Source of the DNA: Methylomicrobium sp.
Lineage (GTDB): Bacteria; Pseudomonadota; Gammaproteobacteria; Methylococcales; Methylomonadaceae
Direction of reading: 5' to 3'
NCBI GenBank assembly: GCA_018333785.1
Contig: JAGXSU010000136.1
Location: 36,323-100,322, forward strand
DNA: 64,000 nucleotides
Part shown: in pieces, positions 40,118-49,700 of the stretch
Numbering within the stretch: position 1 is the first letter of the stretch
How the letters are laid out: every line of letters starts with the position of its first letter
Program-made: the position numbers and the translations under genes
Notes under the pieces: generated by a model
The model's database searches: none
Told to the model about the DNA's origin: nothing
What the model saw: only the letters and a program-made list of their open reading frames with translations

Positions 40118-40858
40118 CTAAGACAATTCGACAAACGCCTTCAATAATTTCCCGGTTTTCGCCATGCCGTGGTGCAAATGCTGCTCAATTTCAGCCATGG
40201 TGATTTCCCCTTCCGATTTTCCCGCAGCCCAATTGGCAACCACGGAAATTGCGGCATAGCTCATTCCCAGTTCTTTTGCCAAAGCAGCTTCTGGCATACC
40301 CGTCATGCCGACTAAATCACAGCCGTCCCGCTCCATTCGCCGGATTTCACCGGGTGTTTCCAGTCGGGGTCCTTGCGTGCAGCCGTAAGTGCCCGTTTCG
40401 GTAATGGTAATATTGGCGTGATCTGCAGCTTTAATCAGGCGGGCACGAAGTTCCCGGCAGTAAGGGTGGGTAAAATCGATATGAGTGACTTCGGTTAGAT
40501 CGTCTTCGAAAAAAGTGTGCTTGCGGTTGTAGGTATAGTCGATGATCTGATCGGGAATCGCGATATGCGCGGGTTCCATGAGCGGTGTAATGCCGCCTAC
40601 TGCGGCAACGGCCAGGATTTGCCTGACTCCCAGTTTGTGTAATGCCCATAAGTTGGCCCGGTAATTGATCCGGTGAGGCGGAATGGTATGCGGATTGCCA
40701 TGCCTAGCGAGGAAGATAATTTTTTTTCCGTACAGTTCACCGGTTATAAATTCTGCGGAAGGGTCACCAAAAGGCGTGGTAAGGTGTTCCCGATGAACGA
40801 TATTAAGTTCAGTCAGTTGTGTAAGGCCCGTGCCGCCAATGATTGCAAGTTGTGTCAT
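40118..40858 (-). CDS. mtnP: methylthioadenosine/methylthioinosine phosphorylase
   Basis: 246 residues. PNP-family fold with IIGGTGLTQL at the start, FLARHGNPHTIPPHRINYRANLWAL and the phosphate and ribose motifs TYGCTQGPRLETPGEIRRM and DLVGMTGMPEAALA. Where the adenine-specific enzyme has an aspartate late in the chain, this one reads VVANWAAGK, an asparagine, as in 6-oxopurine-preferring (methylthioinosine) enzymes. An HPRT gene in the same operon would take up the released hypoxanthine. The specificity is inferred. Confidence 0.88.
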   Translation of the reverse strand: MTQLAIIGGTGLTQLTELNIVHREHLTTPFGDPSAEFITGELYGKKIIFLARHGNPHTIPPHRINYRANLWALHKLGVRQILAVAAVGGITPLMEPAHIAIPDQIIDYTYNRKHTFFEDDLTEVTHIDFTHPYCRELRARLIKAADHANITITETGTYGCTQGPRLETPGEIRRMERDGCDLVGMTGMPEAALAKELGMSYAAISVVANWAAGKSEGEITMAEIEQHLHHGMAKTGKLLKAFVELS

Positions 40859-40890
40859 GTTTTGTATTCCGGAAGGTAAGGAACGGGCAT

Positions 40891-41433
40891 TTACCGGCAG
40901 GCATAAATGCCGGGGGCATTACGCAGATAGCCTTTGTAATCCATGCCGTTGCCGAACAAATAACGGTTTTCTACTTCAAGTCCCACAAAATCGGCTTGTA
41001 TGGGTTTTGTCCGGTCAATCATTTTATCAACCAGAACAGCGCTGTAAACCGACGTTGCACCTTCTTCCTTACAATATTCGCCGATAGCCGCCAGCGTCAG
41101 TCCTTCGTCCAGAATGTCGTCAACAATCAGCACCGTTCTCCCTTGCAACGGTGTCTTGGGTTTTAGAATCCATTCGATAGTATTACCCACCGTCTTATTC
41201 TGATAACGGCTGGCGTTAATGGCATCTAAAGTCAACGGCATCGTGAGGCGAGTCAACAGTTTGCCGCCAATGACCATGCCGCCATTCATGACACATAAAA
41301 AGACCGGATTTCGGTCGGCCAGCAGCAGGTTGATTTTTTCCGCCATAGTATCAATGGCGGCATCGACCTCATGTTGATTGTGCAATAACTCGGCTGTTGC
41401 TTTTACGTGTTCGATTTCTTCAAGCAGGTTCAT
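40891..41433 (-). CDS. hpt: hypoxanthine-guanine phosphoribosyltransferase
   Basis: 180 residues. PRPP-binding motif VLIVDDILDEGLTLAAI near residue 103, N-terminal VFLCVMNGGMVIGG, and the C-terminal DFVGLEVENRYLFGNGMDYKGYLRN. It turns hypoxanthine or guanine into IMP or GMP. It overlaps nagZ by 14 bases and lies 32 bases before mtnP, so the three are one operon. Confidence 0.95.
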   Translation of the reverse strand: MNLLEEIEHVKATAELLHNQHEVDAAIDTMAEKINLLLADRNPVFLCVMNGGMVIGGKLLTRLTMPLTLDAINASRYQNKTVGNTIEWILKPKTPLQGRTVLIVDDILDEGLTLAAIGEYCKEEGATSVYSAVLVDKMIDRTKPIQADFVGLEVENRYLFGNGMDYKGYLRNAPGIYACR

Positions 41434-42439
41434 GGGTCATTTGATTGATTTGTTGCGAAATAGTCTGCCATTGAGTGTTGGCTTTCAGGGTTTCAGCATT
41501 CATTTTCGGTTTGCCGAGCATGGCTTTTAAGCGGTGTTCACGAAGTGGGTCTGTTTTAATCGGCAACGCATCCAGGACTTCTTCTGCCCCTTTGGGATTA
41601 TTGCAGACCAATATCATATCGCAGCCGGCTTCTTGAGCCAGAAACGCGCGGTCTGAAAAACTACCGGCAAAAGCGGCGCCTTCCATACTCAGATCGTCAC
41701 TGAAAACAGTGCCGTTAAACTGTAATTCCTGCCGCAATATCTGCTGAATCCATTTGACTGAAAATCCGGCCGGTTTATCGTCCACAGCCGGATAAACCAC
41801 ATGGGCGGGCATAATGCCCTCCAGTCCATCCGCAATGAGCTTTTTGAAGGGCTGAATATCTTTTTCCCAGATTTCGGAAAAATCGCGTTCGTCCACCGGC
41901 AAGGCAAGGTGCGAATCGGCTGCGACCGCACCGTGCCCGGGAAAATGTTTGCCAACCGCGGCCATGCCGGCTCTGTTCATTCCAGACCGGAATGCACCTG
42001 CCAGTTGTGTGGCGAGGGTTGAGTCTTCGGAAAAAGAACGATCGCCGATGACTTCGCTGATACCGCAGTCAATATCAAGTACCGGTGCAAAACTCAAGTC
42101 GACGCCAACCGCCAGTAATTCGGCGGCCATCAGCCATCCAGCCTGTTCGGCCAGATCCGGATGGTTTTTATAGCGGCAAGCTGGGGGCAAACGGGTAAAA
42201 CCCTCTTTGAATCGCTGAACCCTGCCACCCTCCTGGTCCACCGCAATAAGCAGGGGACCTTTGCGTGCGGAACGGATTGCGGTGATCAGTTCCGCTATTT
42301 GTTTCGGGTGCTCATAATTTCTTGAAAAAAGAATCAGGGCGCCGGTATTCGGGTGGCTCAGTTTTTCTCGATCGTAAGCTGTCAAATTGATGCCTTCAAC
42401 ATCAATCATGATAGGGCCGATGGGAATGGGTTTTTTCAT
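41420..42439 (-). CDS. nagZ: beta-N-acetylhexosaminidase NagZ
   Basis: 339 residues, glycoside hydrolase family 3. It has the NagZ signature KHFPGHGAVAADSH (about residues 175-188, catalytic His) and the nucleophile in FSDDLSMEGA (about 245). It removes N-acetylglucosamine from anhydro-muropeptides in the cytoplasm during peptidoglycan recycling. The MurU-AmgK recycling pair lies 9 kb away in the same window. First gene of the nagZ-hpt-mtnP operon. Confidence 0.96.
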   Translation of the reverse strand: MKKPIPIGPIMIDVEGINLTAYDREKLSHPNTGALILFSRNYEHPKQIAELITAIRSARKGPLLIAVDQEGGRVQRFKEGFTRLPPACRYKNHPDLAEQAGWLMAAELLAVGVDLSFAPVLDIDCGISEVIGDRSFSEDSTLATQLAGAFRSGMNRAGMAAVGKHFPGHGAVAADSHLALPVDERDFSEIWEKDIQPFKKLIADGLEGIMPAHVVYPAVDDKPAGFSVKWIQQILRQELQFNGTVFSDDLSMEGAAFAGSFSDRAFLAQEAGCDMILVCNNPKGAEEVLDALPIKTDPLREHRLKAMLGKPKMNAETLKANTQWQTISQQINQMTHEPA

Positions 42440-42519
42440 GTGCTTAGTGATGAAATCGTCAGTTGGATGGAGTTAGCCTATACTTAGGCGCATTGAATCA
42501 ATATGTTTAGGAGTTCGTT

Positions 42520-42912
42520 GTGCACATTTTTTTGTTACTGTTATGTTTTTTAATCGTGCCCGGTTTTGCAGTTGCCGAAGATGAAGAAAAAGTAGAGCCT
42601 GTCCTTGAATATTTGGAGATGACGCCCAAGTTTACCGTGAATTTGGCCGGACAAAAAAAATATTTGTTGATCAATGTACAGCTACTGGTCGAAGGCAAAG
42701 AAAATGTAGAGAAAATAAAAAAACATATGCCGGCTTTGAGGCATGAGCTGATTATGTTGTTTAGCGGCAGAAATGAAGCAGATCTTGCATCCATGGAACA
42801 GCGTGAAGCCTTAAGAAAGGAAACGCTTGATGCGATAAGGTCGGCGCTGGATAAATACGAAAACAGCGACGGTTTTCGAGACTTGTTTTTCACCGAATTT
42901 TTACTCAACTAG
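42520..42912 (+). CDS. FliL-like secreted protein, not next to flagellar genes
   Basis: 130 residues. GTG start with AGGAG six bases upstream. A hydrophobic signal or anchor (MHIFLLLLCFLIVPGFAVA) is followed by an acidic linker and a FliL-type domain: YLEMTPKFTVNLAGQKKYLLINVQLLV, then ALRHELIMLFSGR and DAIRSALDKYENSDGFRDLFFTEFLLN. FliL supports stator function at the flagellar motor; several methanotrophs carry FliL-like proteins outside flagellar operons. No flagellar gene is nearby, so the role is open. Confidence 0.8.
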   Translation: MHIFLLLLCFLIVPGFAVAEDEEKVEPVLEYLEMTPKFTVNLAGQKKYLLINVQLLVEGKENVEKIKKHMPALRHELIMLFSGRNEADLASMEQREALRKETLDAIRSALDKYENSDGFRDLFFTEFLLN

Positions 42913-43017
42913 ATCAACACGCTTTCGATAGTCATCGTCAATCAAGCAGACTAAATCTGTAGTGGCCGTTTATAACCGTCACTGCAGAATCCGAACTAAA
43001 CAATAAAGTGTAACCTC

Positions 43018-43431
43018 TTAAACAGACAACCCCAGTTCTTGCCTTACCAGCGTTATTAATTCCACTTTTCTCTCCAGACTATAAGGCACAGCCTCATATT
43101 TACCCCATACCGGTGAAGGCCAGGCCTTATCGGTCCGGAACCTGACGATATGATGAATATGCAGTTGCGGTACTACGTTGCCAATAGCTGCGATATTCAT
43201 TTTGTCCGCTTTAAAAAGATCTGCCAAATATTCGGCTACCCGGCATGATTCGTCCTGCAATAGCGCTCTTTGCGCAGGATCAAGTTGATAGATTTCCCGT
43301 ATACCGGCACTTTCAGGAACCAGGATGAACCACGGATATTGACAGTCATTCATTAACAAAAGCTGGCATAGATCAAGACGACCAATAAAAAAACAGTCGC
43401 GATTCAGTTGCGGGTGTAATTCGAAATTCAT
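43018..43431 (-). CDS. HIT-like (histidine triad-related) protein
   Basis: 137 residues from the ATG at 43431; the frame is open to 43497 but the conserved fold starts at MNFELHPQL. It has LVPESAGIREIYQLDPAQRALL in the middle and VVPQLHIHHIVRFRTDKAWPSPVWG near residue 95. The motif is H-x-H-H rather than the H-x-H-x-H of canonical hydrolases. It may be a nucleotide-binding or AMP-releasing enzyme of a divergent HIT subgroup. Monocistronic. Confidence 0.85.
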   Translation of the reverse strand: MNFELHPQLNRDCFFIGRLDLCQLLLMNDCQYPWFILVPESAGIREIYQLDPAQRALLQDESCRVAEYLADLFKADKMNIAAIGNVVPQLHIHHIVRFRTDKAWPSPVWGKYEAVPYSLERKVELITLVRQELGLSV

Positions 43432-43560
43432 TTTTAAACTTGATAGCGTCCTGGAAATCGGTGTAAGTTTAAACCTCATTCTAATCAATCGCGGCAAAAT
43501 TCTTTAAGAAATTCATCCTCGATTGCTTTTTCTTTCATCATTAGAATCAGGTTAAACATC

Positions 43561-44607
43561 ATGTCGGCTCAAGGTCTTTACGAAAACACGATCGCCGCTC
43601 AAGAAAACTTGGCGGTGTCATTCCGTCTTTTGTTGGGTTTATACCTGATCATTCCTCTATGCCTTTCCCTGCAATTTTCGGATGCGTTGTTTTGGGGGCA
43701 TTATTTGCGAGATAACCTGCCCAGCAGCCCCACCCATTTTATTCTGTTCTCACTTTTTTTTGGTACTCCACACATAATAGCCAGTGCGCTGTTGCTAACC
43801 ACTAACCGGGAGTATTTTGGATTTTACAAAAACAAAATCCTTTGGATGACAGCCTGTGTTGCGGTATTTTTCGGCTTGGGCAGTTTGTATTTACCTTATA
43901 AAGCACTTTATGTCATGGTGGCGGCCTGGACTGTTTTTCATGTGTTAAAACAGCAGCATGGCGTAGCACGAGGCATTTGCAAGCTTCCACCTTGGGCTTT
44001 TCATGTTTTACTGGGGTTGAGTGTGGCGGCCGGTGTTTTGATTTATATAGGCATTTTTTTGAAAAACAGCCTTACCGGACAACAGTCTGAATGGCTGCAA
44101 TACTCCTCTGGTGCGCTCTGTGCCGGGTTGATATTGGTAACGGCCATTTGTCAGCGCTATGTTCAGACCCGCTTCGGCTGGCTTTTTTTATGGGCCAATA
44201 CCTTGCTGGTCGTCAGCAGTTTTTATCTCTTTGTACACCAGTATTTTCTTTTAGCCATTCTAGTGCCGCGCCTGGTCCATGACATGACTGCATATCTGTT
44301 TTATGTGACACACGATTACAATCGCCATAACCTTGAGCCTAAGAATTCAATTTATCGCTGGGCCAAGCGCTGGAATATTCCTGTGTTTGTGGTGTTGCCG
44401 TTATTGTCGGTACTGATTACTTTTTTCCTGCAGCAATACGGTGATGAAGTTGTCAGCGTAATGAGTGAATACCTGTTCGGGTTTGAAATTCGTAAAGCCG
44501 TTACGCTGGGTTTGATCGGTTATCTGGGGCTTTTGCATTACTACACGGAAGCCTTCACTTGGAAAAATGATTCGCCTTATCGTCAGTATATTCGCTTTAC
44601 TCGCTAG
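43561..44607 (+). CDS. integral membrane protein with conserved histidine motifs, unknown
   Basis: 348 residues and about nine membrane helices. I do not recognise the family. Histidines recur at helix ends: FGTPHIIAS (about 77), VFHVLKQQHGVARG (about 128), HQYF (222), RLVHDMTAYLFYVTHDYNRHN (about 240-257) and a C-terminal HYYTEAFTWKNDSPYRQYI (about 327). Such spacing resembles di-metal membrane oxygenases/desaturases, but the exact boxes do not match. It is followed by a strong terminator, so it is a single-gene unit. Confidence 0.75.
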   Translation: MSAQGLYENTIAAQENLAVSFRLLLGLYLIIPLCLSLQFSDALFWGHYLRDNLPSSPTHFILFSLFFGTPHIIASALLLTTNREYFGFYKNKILWMTACVAVFFGLGSLYLPYKALYVMVAAWTVFHVLKQQHGVARGICKLPPWAFHVLLGLSVAAGVLIYIGIFLKNSLTGQQSEWLQYSSGALCAGLILVTAICQRYVQTRFGWLFLWANTLLVVSSFYLFVHQYFLLAILVPRLVHDMTAYLFYVTHDYNRHNLEPKNSIYRWAKRWNIPVFVVLPLLSVLITFFLQQYGDEVVSVMSEYLFGFEIRKAVTLGLIGYLGLLHYYTEAFTWKNDSPYRQYIRFTR

Positions 44608-44627
44608 TTCCGTAAACATTTTGAGCA

Positions 44628-44667
44628 GGAAGCGCCTTGTTCAGCGCTTCCATAATTCCTCTTTTTT
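44628..44667 (+). terminator. rho-independent terminator
   Basis: A perfect eight-base stem (GGAAGCGC..GCGCTTCC, 44628-44651) with an eight-base loop, followed after a short spacer by CTTTTTT. It ends the transcript of the histidine-rich membrane protein. Confidence 0.75.
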
Positions 44668-44887
44668 CCTTCAAGTTGGGAAAAGCTGAAGTCAATACAT
44701 GTTTTCTGGCATGTTTGCTTTGATTGACTATGATTACCCGCTTAACATGCTGAATTTCAAAGGGTAGTAAATCAGCCTGATTAAAGAAGGGAGTCAGAAA
44801 ATCAAATTAATTACCCTGATCGGTTTACAGCTTGATCTATGAGACTTTAGCCATAAAAATCGTCATTATTTTAGAGAGGGGGAATTC

Positions 44888-46630
44888 ATGAGTAGCCAGT
44901 CAATTTGGGAACATATCGACCTTGATGCTTATCGGCAATTGGCCGATCCGGAAGTGGACTCATTAGTGGCCGCCCTGCTGCCTAAAAAAGGCAGCGAGTC
45001 TATCGGTCGCTTGGGTTATAACTCGATGCTGCTGATGGCCGATAAACTGATTCAAGACCCTGAGTTGGCTTTGGTCAATGATTCGCGGCTCGCGAACTGG
45101 CTGAAAAACATGCCCGAGGAGATTGTTGATTATTTTGATCCGATGGAAGCGCCGGATTGGGTCGATGCCGCAAAGCTTGAGCAAGGCTCTAAATTATGGC
45201 AACAGAACTCGTTGATAATGTTGCTTATTTTGTATTCAGGCAGTTTGCCCGCCTGTTATTTGATGAAAAACGGCATTCCGGCTTTGTACAAAACCGATAA
45301 ACTGCGTGATCACCAATACATTTTTCAGCGTATTTATGAAACCGGATTGATGCTGGCGGCCTGCATGGATAAAGGTGGAATCAAAGTGGCTGAAGATGCG
45401 GCCGTCCAGGACGATGTTTTACTTTTACAAGCGCTTAATATGCTGGATGCCGAGGGACGATGGCAACAGCAAGGCCATCGCCTGATTCGCACGGCAGGTG
45501 AAACCGGCACTCCGGCCGACTCCGAAAAAATAGCCGAGCAGATTGAGCTGTTACGCGGAAAACCGAAACGCTATCTGTGGGGAAAAGGCTATATCACCGC
45601 TAAAAAAGTGCGCTTTTTGCATGCATCAATGCGTTTCATGCTCACGCAACCGGACAGTTTCAAACCCTGGGGCAACAAAGAGCAGCCGCAGACCTTTGCC
45701 GAACAGTTAAGTCAGGTGCAAACGCCTTGGGATTCAGAAAAACTGGGTGTTCCCGTTAATCAGGAGGACCTGGCGTATACCTTGTTGACCTTTGGACTGG
45801 TCATTCCCCGGGGCTTGGAAAAATGGGGCTTGCCGCTTAATCTGGAACAAAAAGAAGCTTTTTTGCATTTATGGAAAGTGACGGGCTACATTATGGGTAT
45901 ACGATCGGAATTATTGACGGATAACTGGCAGGATGCAGAAGCGCTTTTTGATGCAATTCACAGTAGACAAGCGGCTGCATCCGAAGAAGGCGCCGTATTG
46001 ACTTCGGCTCTGATCGGCTTTTTAGGTGATTACTTGCCGGATGTTCCCGGTTTTGCACATCGCTTGTCGGCCGCCATGATCATCAGTCAAATTGGAATGA
46101 CGAATGCGTCATTTTTGCTGGACAATACCTTAATCAAGGAAACCCGGGTTTTTTGGCGTAAACCTTTTTATACCTTGGCTGGGGGCATTTTTAGTTGCAG
46201 TCTGTGGTTGCGCGCCAGATTTTATAAACGCTTCAAACACTTAGGCTGGATAACCGCCCATCGTTTAAATGAAGTGAGTGAGTTGTTGATTGACAGCTGG
46301 CGCGATGCCTACTCACGCAAGCCGTTTTTTGTGCCGGCAGATACGTCAACCTGGGTTCGTCAGCCGGGCGTCGATCAAGCTTATCATCTTCGTTTGACCC
46401 GGTGGCGCAGACAACTGTTCTTTGTAGTGGGTTGTTCATTCGGTTTATTGACACTGGCGTTATTCGGTTTGGCGGCGGCCATTCCCGTTGCATTGGTGGG
46501 TGGGTGGAGTGCTGCAAAAATCGCATTGATTGGCGCCATTTCGTCCTGGCTGATTGCACTCGGTATGATGAACTTTCGGTTACCGGCTATTTTTAATCTG
46601 CGGCCCACACTTGATGAGCCCCTCGATTAA
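44888..46630 (+). CDS. MpaB/latex-clearing-protein-like oxygenase with C-terminal membrane helices
   Basis: 580 residues. The pattern matches the Lcp/MpaB (DUF2236) haem-oxygenase family: an arginine and threonine in QRIYETGLML (R148, T152) and a histidine in KVRFLHASMR (H245), in the places of the conserved Lcp residues including the haem ligand. Then come VPVNQEDLAYTLLTFG and VTGYIMGI. An insertion of about 60 residues separates the R/T and H motifs. Two membrane helices (about 510-535 and 543-562) end the protein. There is no signal peptide, so the catalytic part is probably cytoplasmic. Substrate unknown; quinone- or lipid-like polyenes are possible. Confidence 0.75.
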   Translation: MSSQSIWEHIDLDAYRQLADPEVDSLVAALLPKKGSESIGRLGYNSMLLMADKLIQDPELALVNDSRLANWLKNMPEEIVDYFDPMEAPDWVDAAKLEQGSKLWQQNSLIMLLILYSGSLPACYLMKNGIPALYKTDKLRDHQYIFQRIYETGLMLAACMDKGGIKVAEDAAVQDDVLLLQALNMLDAEGRWQQQGHRLIRTAGETGTPADSEKIAEQIELLRGKPKRYLWGKGYITAKKVRFLHASMRFMLTQPDSFKPWGNKEQPQTFAEQLSQVQTPWDSEKLGVPVNQEDLAYTLLTFGLVIPRGLEKWGLPLNLEQKEAFLHLWKVTGYIMGIRSELLTDNWQDAEALFDAIHSRQAAASEEGAVLTSALIGFLGDYLPDVPGFAHRLSAAMIISQIGMTNASFLLDNTLIKETRVFWRKPFYTLAGGIFSCSLWLRARFYKRFKHLGWITAHRLNEVSELLIDSWRDAYSRKPFFVPADTSTWVRQPGVDQAYHLRLTRWRRQLFFVVGCSFGLLTLALFGLAAAIPVALVGGWSAAKIALIGAISSWLIALGMMNFRLPAIFNLRPTLDEPLD

Positions 46631-46703
46631 GCCGTTCGTTTTGCTTGATTCGTTTAGTGCGCGTTCCTGAGTTTTTAATGTCATTACGGAGTCGATTTTT
46701 CTG

Positions 46704-49700
46704 ATGAACACCTCGGTATGGTCAAAATTGCCCAAAACGGTCGCCAAACTGGCAGCCTTGGAGCAGGCTCCGGTGGCGAGTTTATGGGTGGATCAGGCCG
46801 GCATCGTCGGTTATTTTAATCAGCGCTTTGCTGAAACGATGGGCTATGGACCCAACGCCTTGCAAGGCACTTCGTTGGATCAGTTAGTGCCCGGCATCGA
46901 CCTGAATCAATGGCAACAGGAATGGTGGAAAATTATTGAGACCGAACGATATCTTCCGGTATTTCCTCTGACCTGGCGTCATGCTAAAGGCATCGCTCTG
47001 GAATATACGGCTTCGGTTTCTCTGGTTGAAGTGTCGGGTCTCCATTTTGCGGTATTTTATTTATGGCCCAAGCACTGCCCGCTAAAAGCAACGGAATCAT
47101 TGCAAAAGCATGATCAGACGTTCTTTTTGCGCAACCTCGGTGAAAGCGTCTGCCTCTTGGATACGCTGGGCATCATCCGTTTTACCAATACCGCTTTTTG
47201 TAAACTTGCCGGCGGTTTAGAGTCTGATTTGATAGGTTTACCCTTGTTGGAAATTATTTCTCCGACCAAATCATATTTAACCCGAGTTTGGGATGTTCTG
47301 CAGCAGCAACGCTCCAATTCCGAGTATGAATTTCGAAACCTGGCCGGAAAAACAGTGCATGTCAGAATGACGGTCGTGCAACTGTCGGACAATGAATCCG
47401 ACTTCGCCCGTTATCTGGTCAGTTTTGTCGATATCACCGAACAGATTAAAATCGCCAGGGAGTTGGAGCAGCAGAATGGCAGTTTTGAGCGATTGGCGTC
47501 TAATGTTCCCGGTTTCATTTACAAATTTCGCATGACGCCGGACGGTGTATTTTCTTTTCCTTATGCCAGTAGGGGTTGTAAAGAAGTCTTTGGCGTTGAG
47601 CCAGCCAGTGTCAAAAACGACGCAACCCCAATCGTAAACACGATTCACCCTGACGATTTTCCGATGTTTCAGGAGAGCATTCTGGAATCGGCCATGCACC
47701 TTAACCCCTGGAATTTCGAAGCTCGTCAGAAAACCAGCAATGGGGAATGGAAATGGTTTCATGCCGCTTCCAGACCGCAATTGCAGGACAACGGCGATAT
47801 CATTTGGGAAGGCCTGGTGATGGATGTCACCTCGCGTAAGAAAGTGGAAGAGGAACTCGCCAAAGCCAAATTGGCCGCAGAAGCTTCCGCGTCGGCCAAG
47901 GCGGAATTTTTAGCCAATATGAGTCATGAAATAAGAACGCCGTTGAACGCTATTATCGGATTGAATCGCTTGGTTCTAAAATCCGAATTGACTAAAGTCC
48001 AGCGTGATTATTTGAATAAAGTACAACTTTCTTCGGAAAATCTGTTGGGCATCATCAATAACATTCTTGATTTTTCCAAGATTGAATCCGGAAAATTGGT
48101 GATCGAGCATATCGAATTCAACCTTGACAAAGTGTTGGAAAATATCGGCACCATGCTCGAGCCGATTGCTGCGGAAAAACGCCTGGAGTTATTGGTTGAC
48201 CGTGGTATTGGCGTGCCTTTAATCATGATCGGTGATCCGCTTCGGCTTGTTCAGGTGTTAACCAATCTGTGCAGCAATGCGATCAAATTTACCGCACAAG
48301 GGGAAGTCATTATTGCCGTTGAATCCGTTTTAAACAAAGGAGAGGAGGCGCTGAGGTTCAGCGTTAAAGATACCGGTATCGGATTGTCGGAACAGCAGAT
48401 AAGCCGGATTTTTGAGTCATTTACTCAAGCCGATAGCTCCACAACCCGTAACTACGGAGGGACCGGACTGGGCTTGTCGATCAGTAAGCATTTGATCGAG
48501 CATATGGGGGGTGAAATCGGCGTTAACAGTATTGAAGGTGTCGGCAGCGAATTTTATTTTACGTTACCGCTGAATGTCCTTCCTGACGCCCAACCCGGAA
48601 GCATGCTGCCCGCTGAATTGGAAGGTTGGCATGTTTTATTGATTATGGAAAATGAAACGGGCTGTGCCATTTTCGAAAAAATGCTGCGTGATTTGCGGTT
48701 TAAAGTGACGGTCTGCTCTTTACGGGCCATGACGCTGGAACAAATCCTGGATAATCAGCAGAAATCCGAACACGTTCCCCATGAATTGGTGCTGTTGGAT
48801 TGGAACATGCCGGCGAATCAAAAACAGGTCATCATTGATGCGCTGGAATCGGATGGATTCGGCGCTCAAACGCCGATCATCATCAACATTTCTTCAATTG
48901 AATCCGAAAGCATCAAAAAACTGTCGGATCGCTTCAGCAATATTTCATTTCTTAATAAACCCAGCACACCTTCGTGTCTGATGGACGCCATTCTGAACGC
49001 CAGCGGGAAGGAAGCGTTGATAAAAACCATTCAAGCCAAACATGATTCCAAGAATTTGGCTTTCTACGAGGCATCAGTGCGGGGTACTCGCGTTTTAGTC
49101 GTGGAGGATAATGAAATCAATCAGGTCGTGGTGCGTAAAACGTTGGAGGCTGCAGGGGTCAGCATTGACATTGCCGGCAACGGACGGGAAGCTGTTGATT
49201 GTTTGTCAAGCGCAGCCGATGGCTATTACGATGCCGTGCTGATGGATCTGCAGATGCCGGAAATGGATGGCTACGAGGCGACATTGACCTTGCGCAAAAA
49301 TCCGCGTTTCGATAATTTGCCGATTATCGCGATGACAGCGCACACCATAGAATCGGACAAGCAGAAATGTCTGGAAGCCGGGATGCAAGACCATGTCGGT
49401 AAACCGATAGAACCGGAACTGCTTTTTTCAAAATTGGCGAAATGGACCGCCAGCCGTCACCAATATCCTTCAGCTAAGCCTTCTTCAAGCCCGCCCAAGG
49501 GCAACTCGGCCACTCCAAACCCGTTACAAAATCTTGCCTCGGTCAATGTTCATTCCGCATTACATCTTTTGCAGGGCGACGAAAATCTCCTGCTGCGTTT
49601 GCTGCTGAAATTTGCCGACGAACAAAAACAGACGCCAGAGCAATTTAAAGCATTGCTGAACGATAACGAATGGGACAAGGCTGCCGAAAAAGCGCATCAA

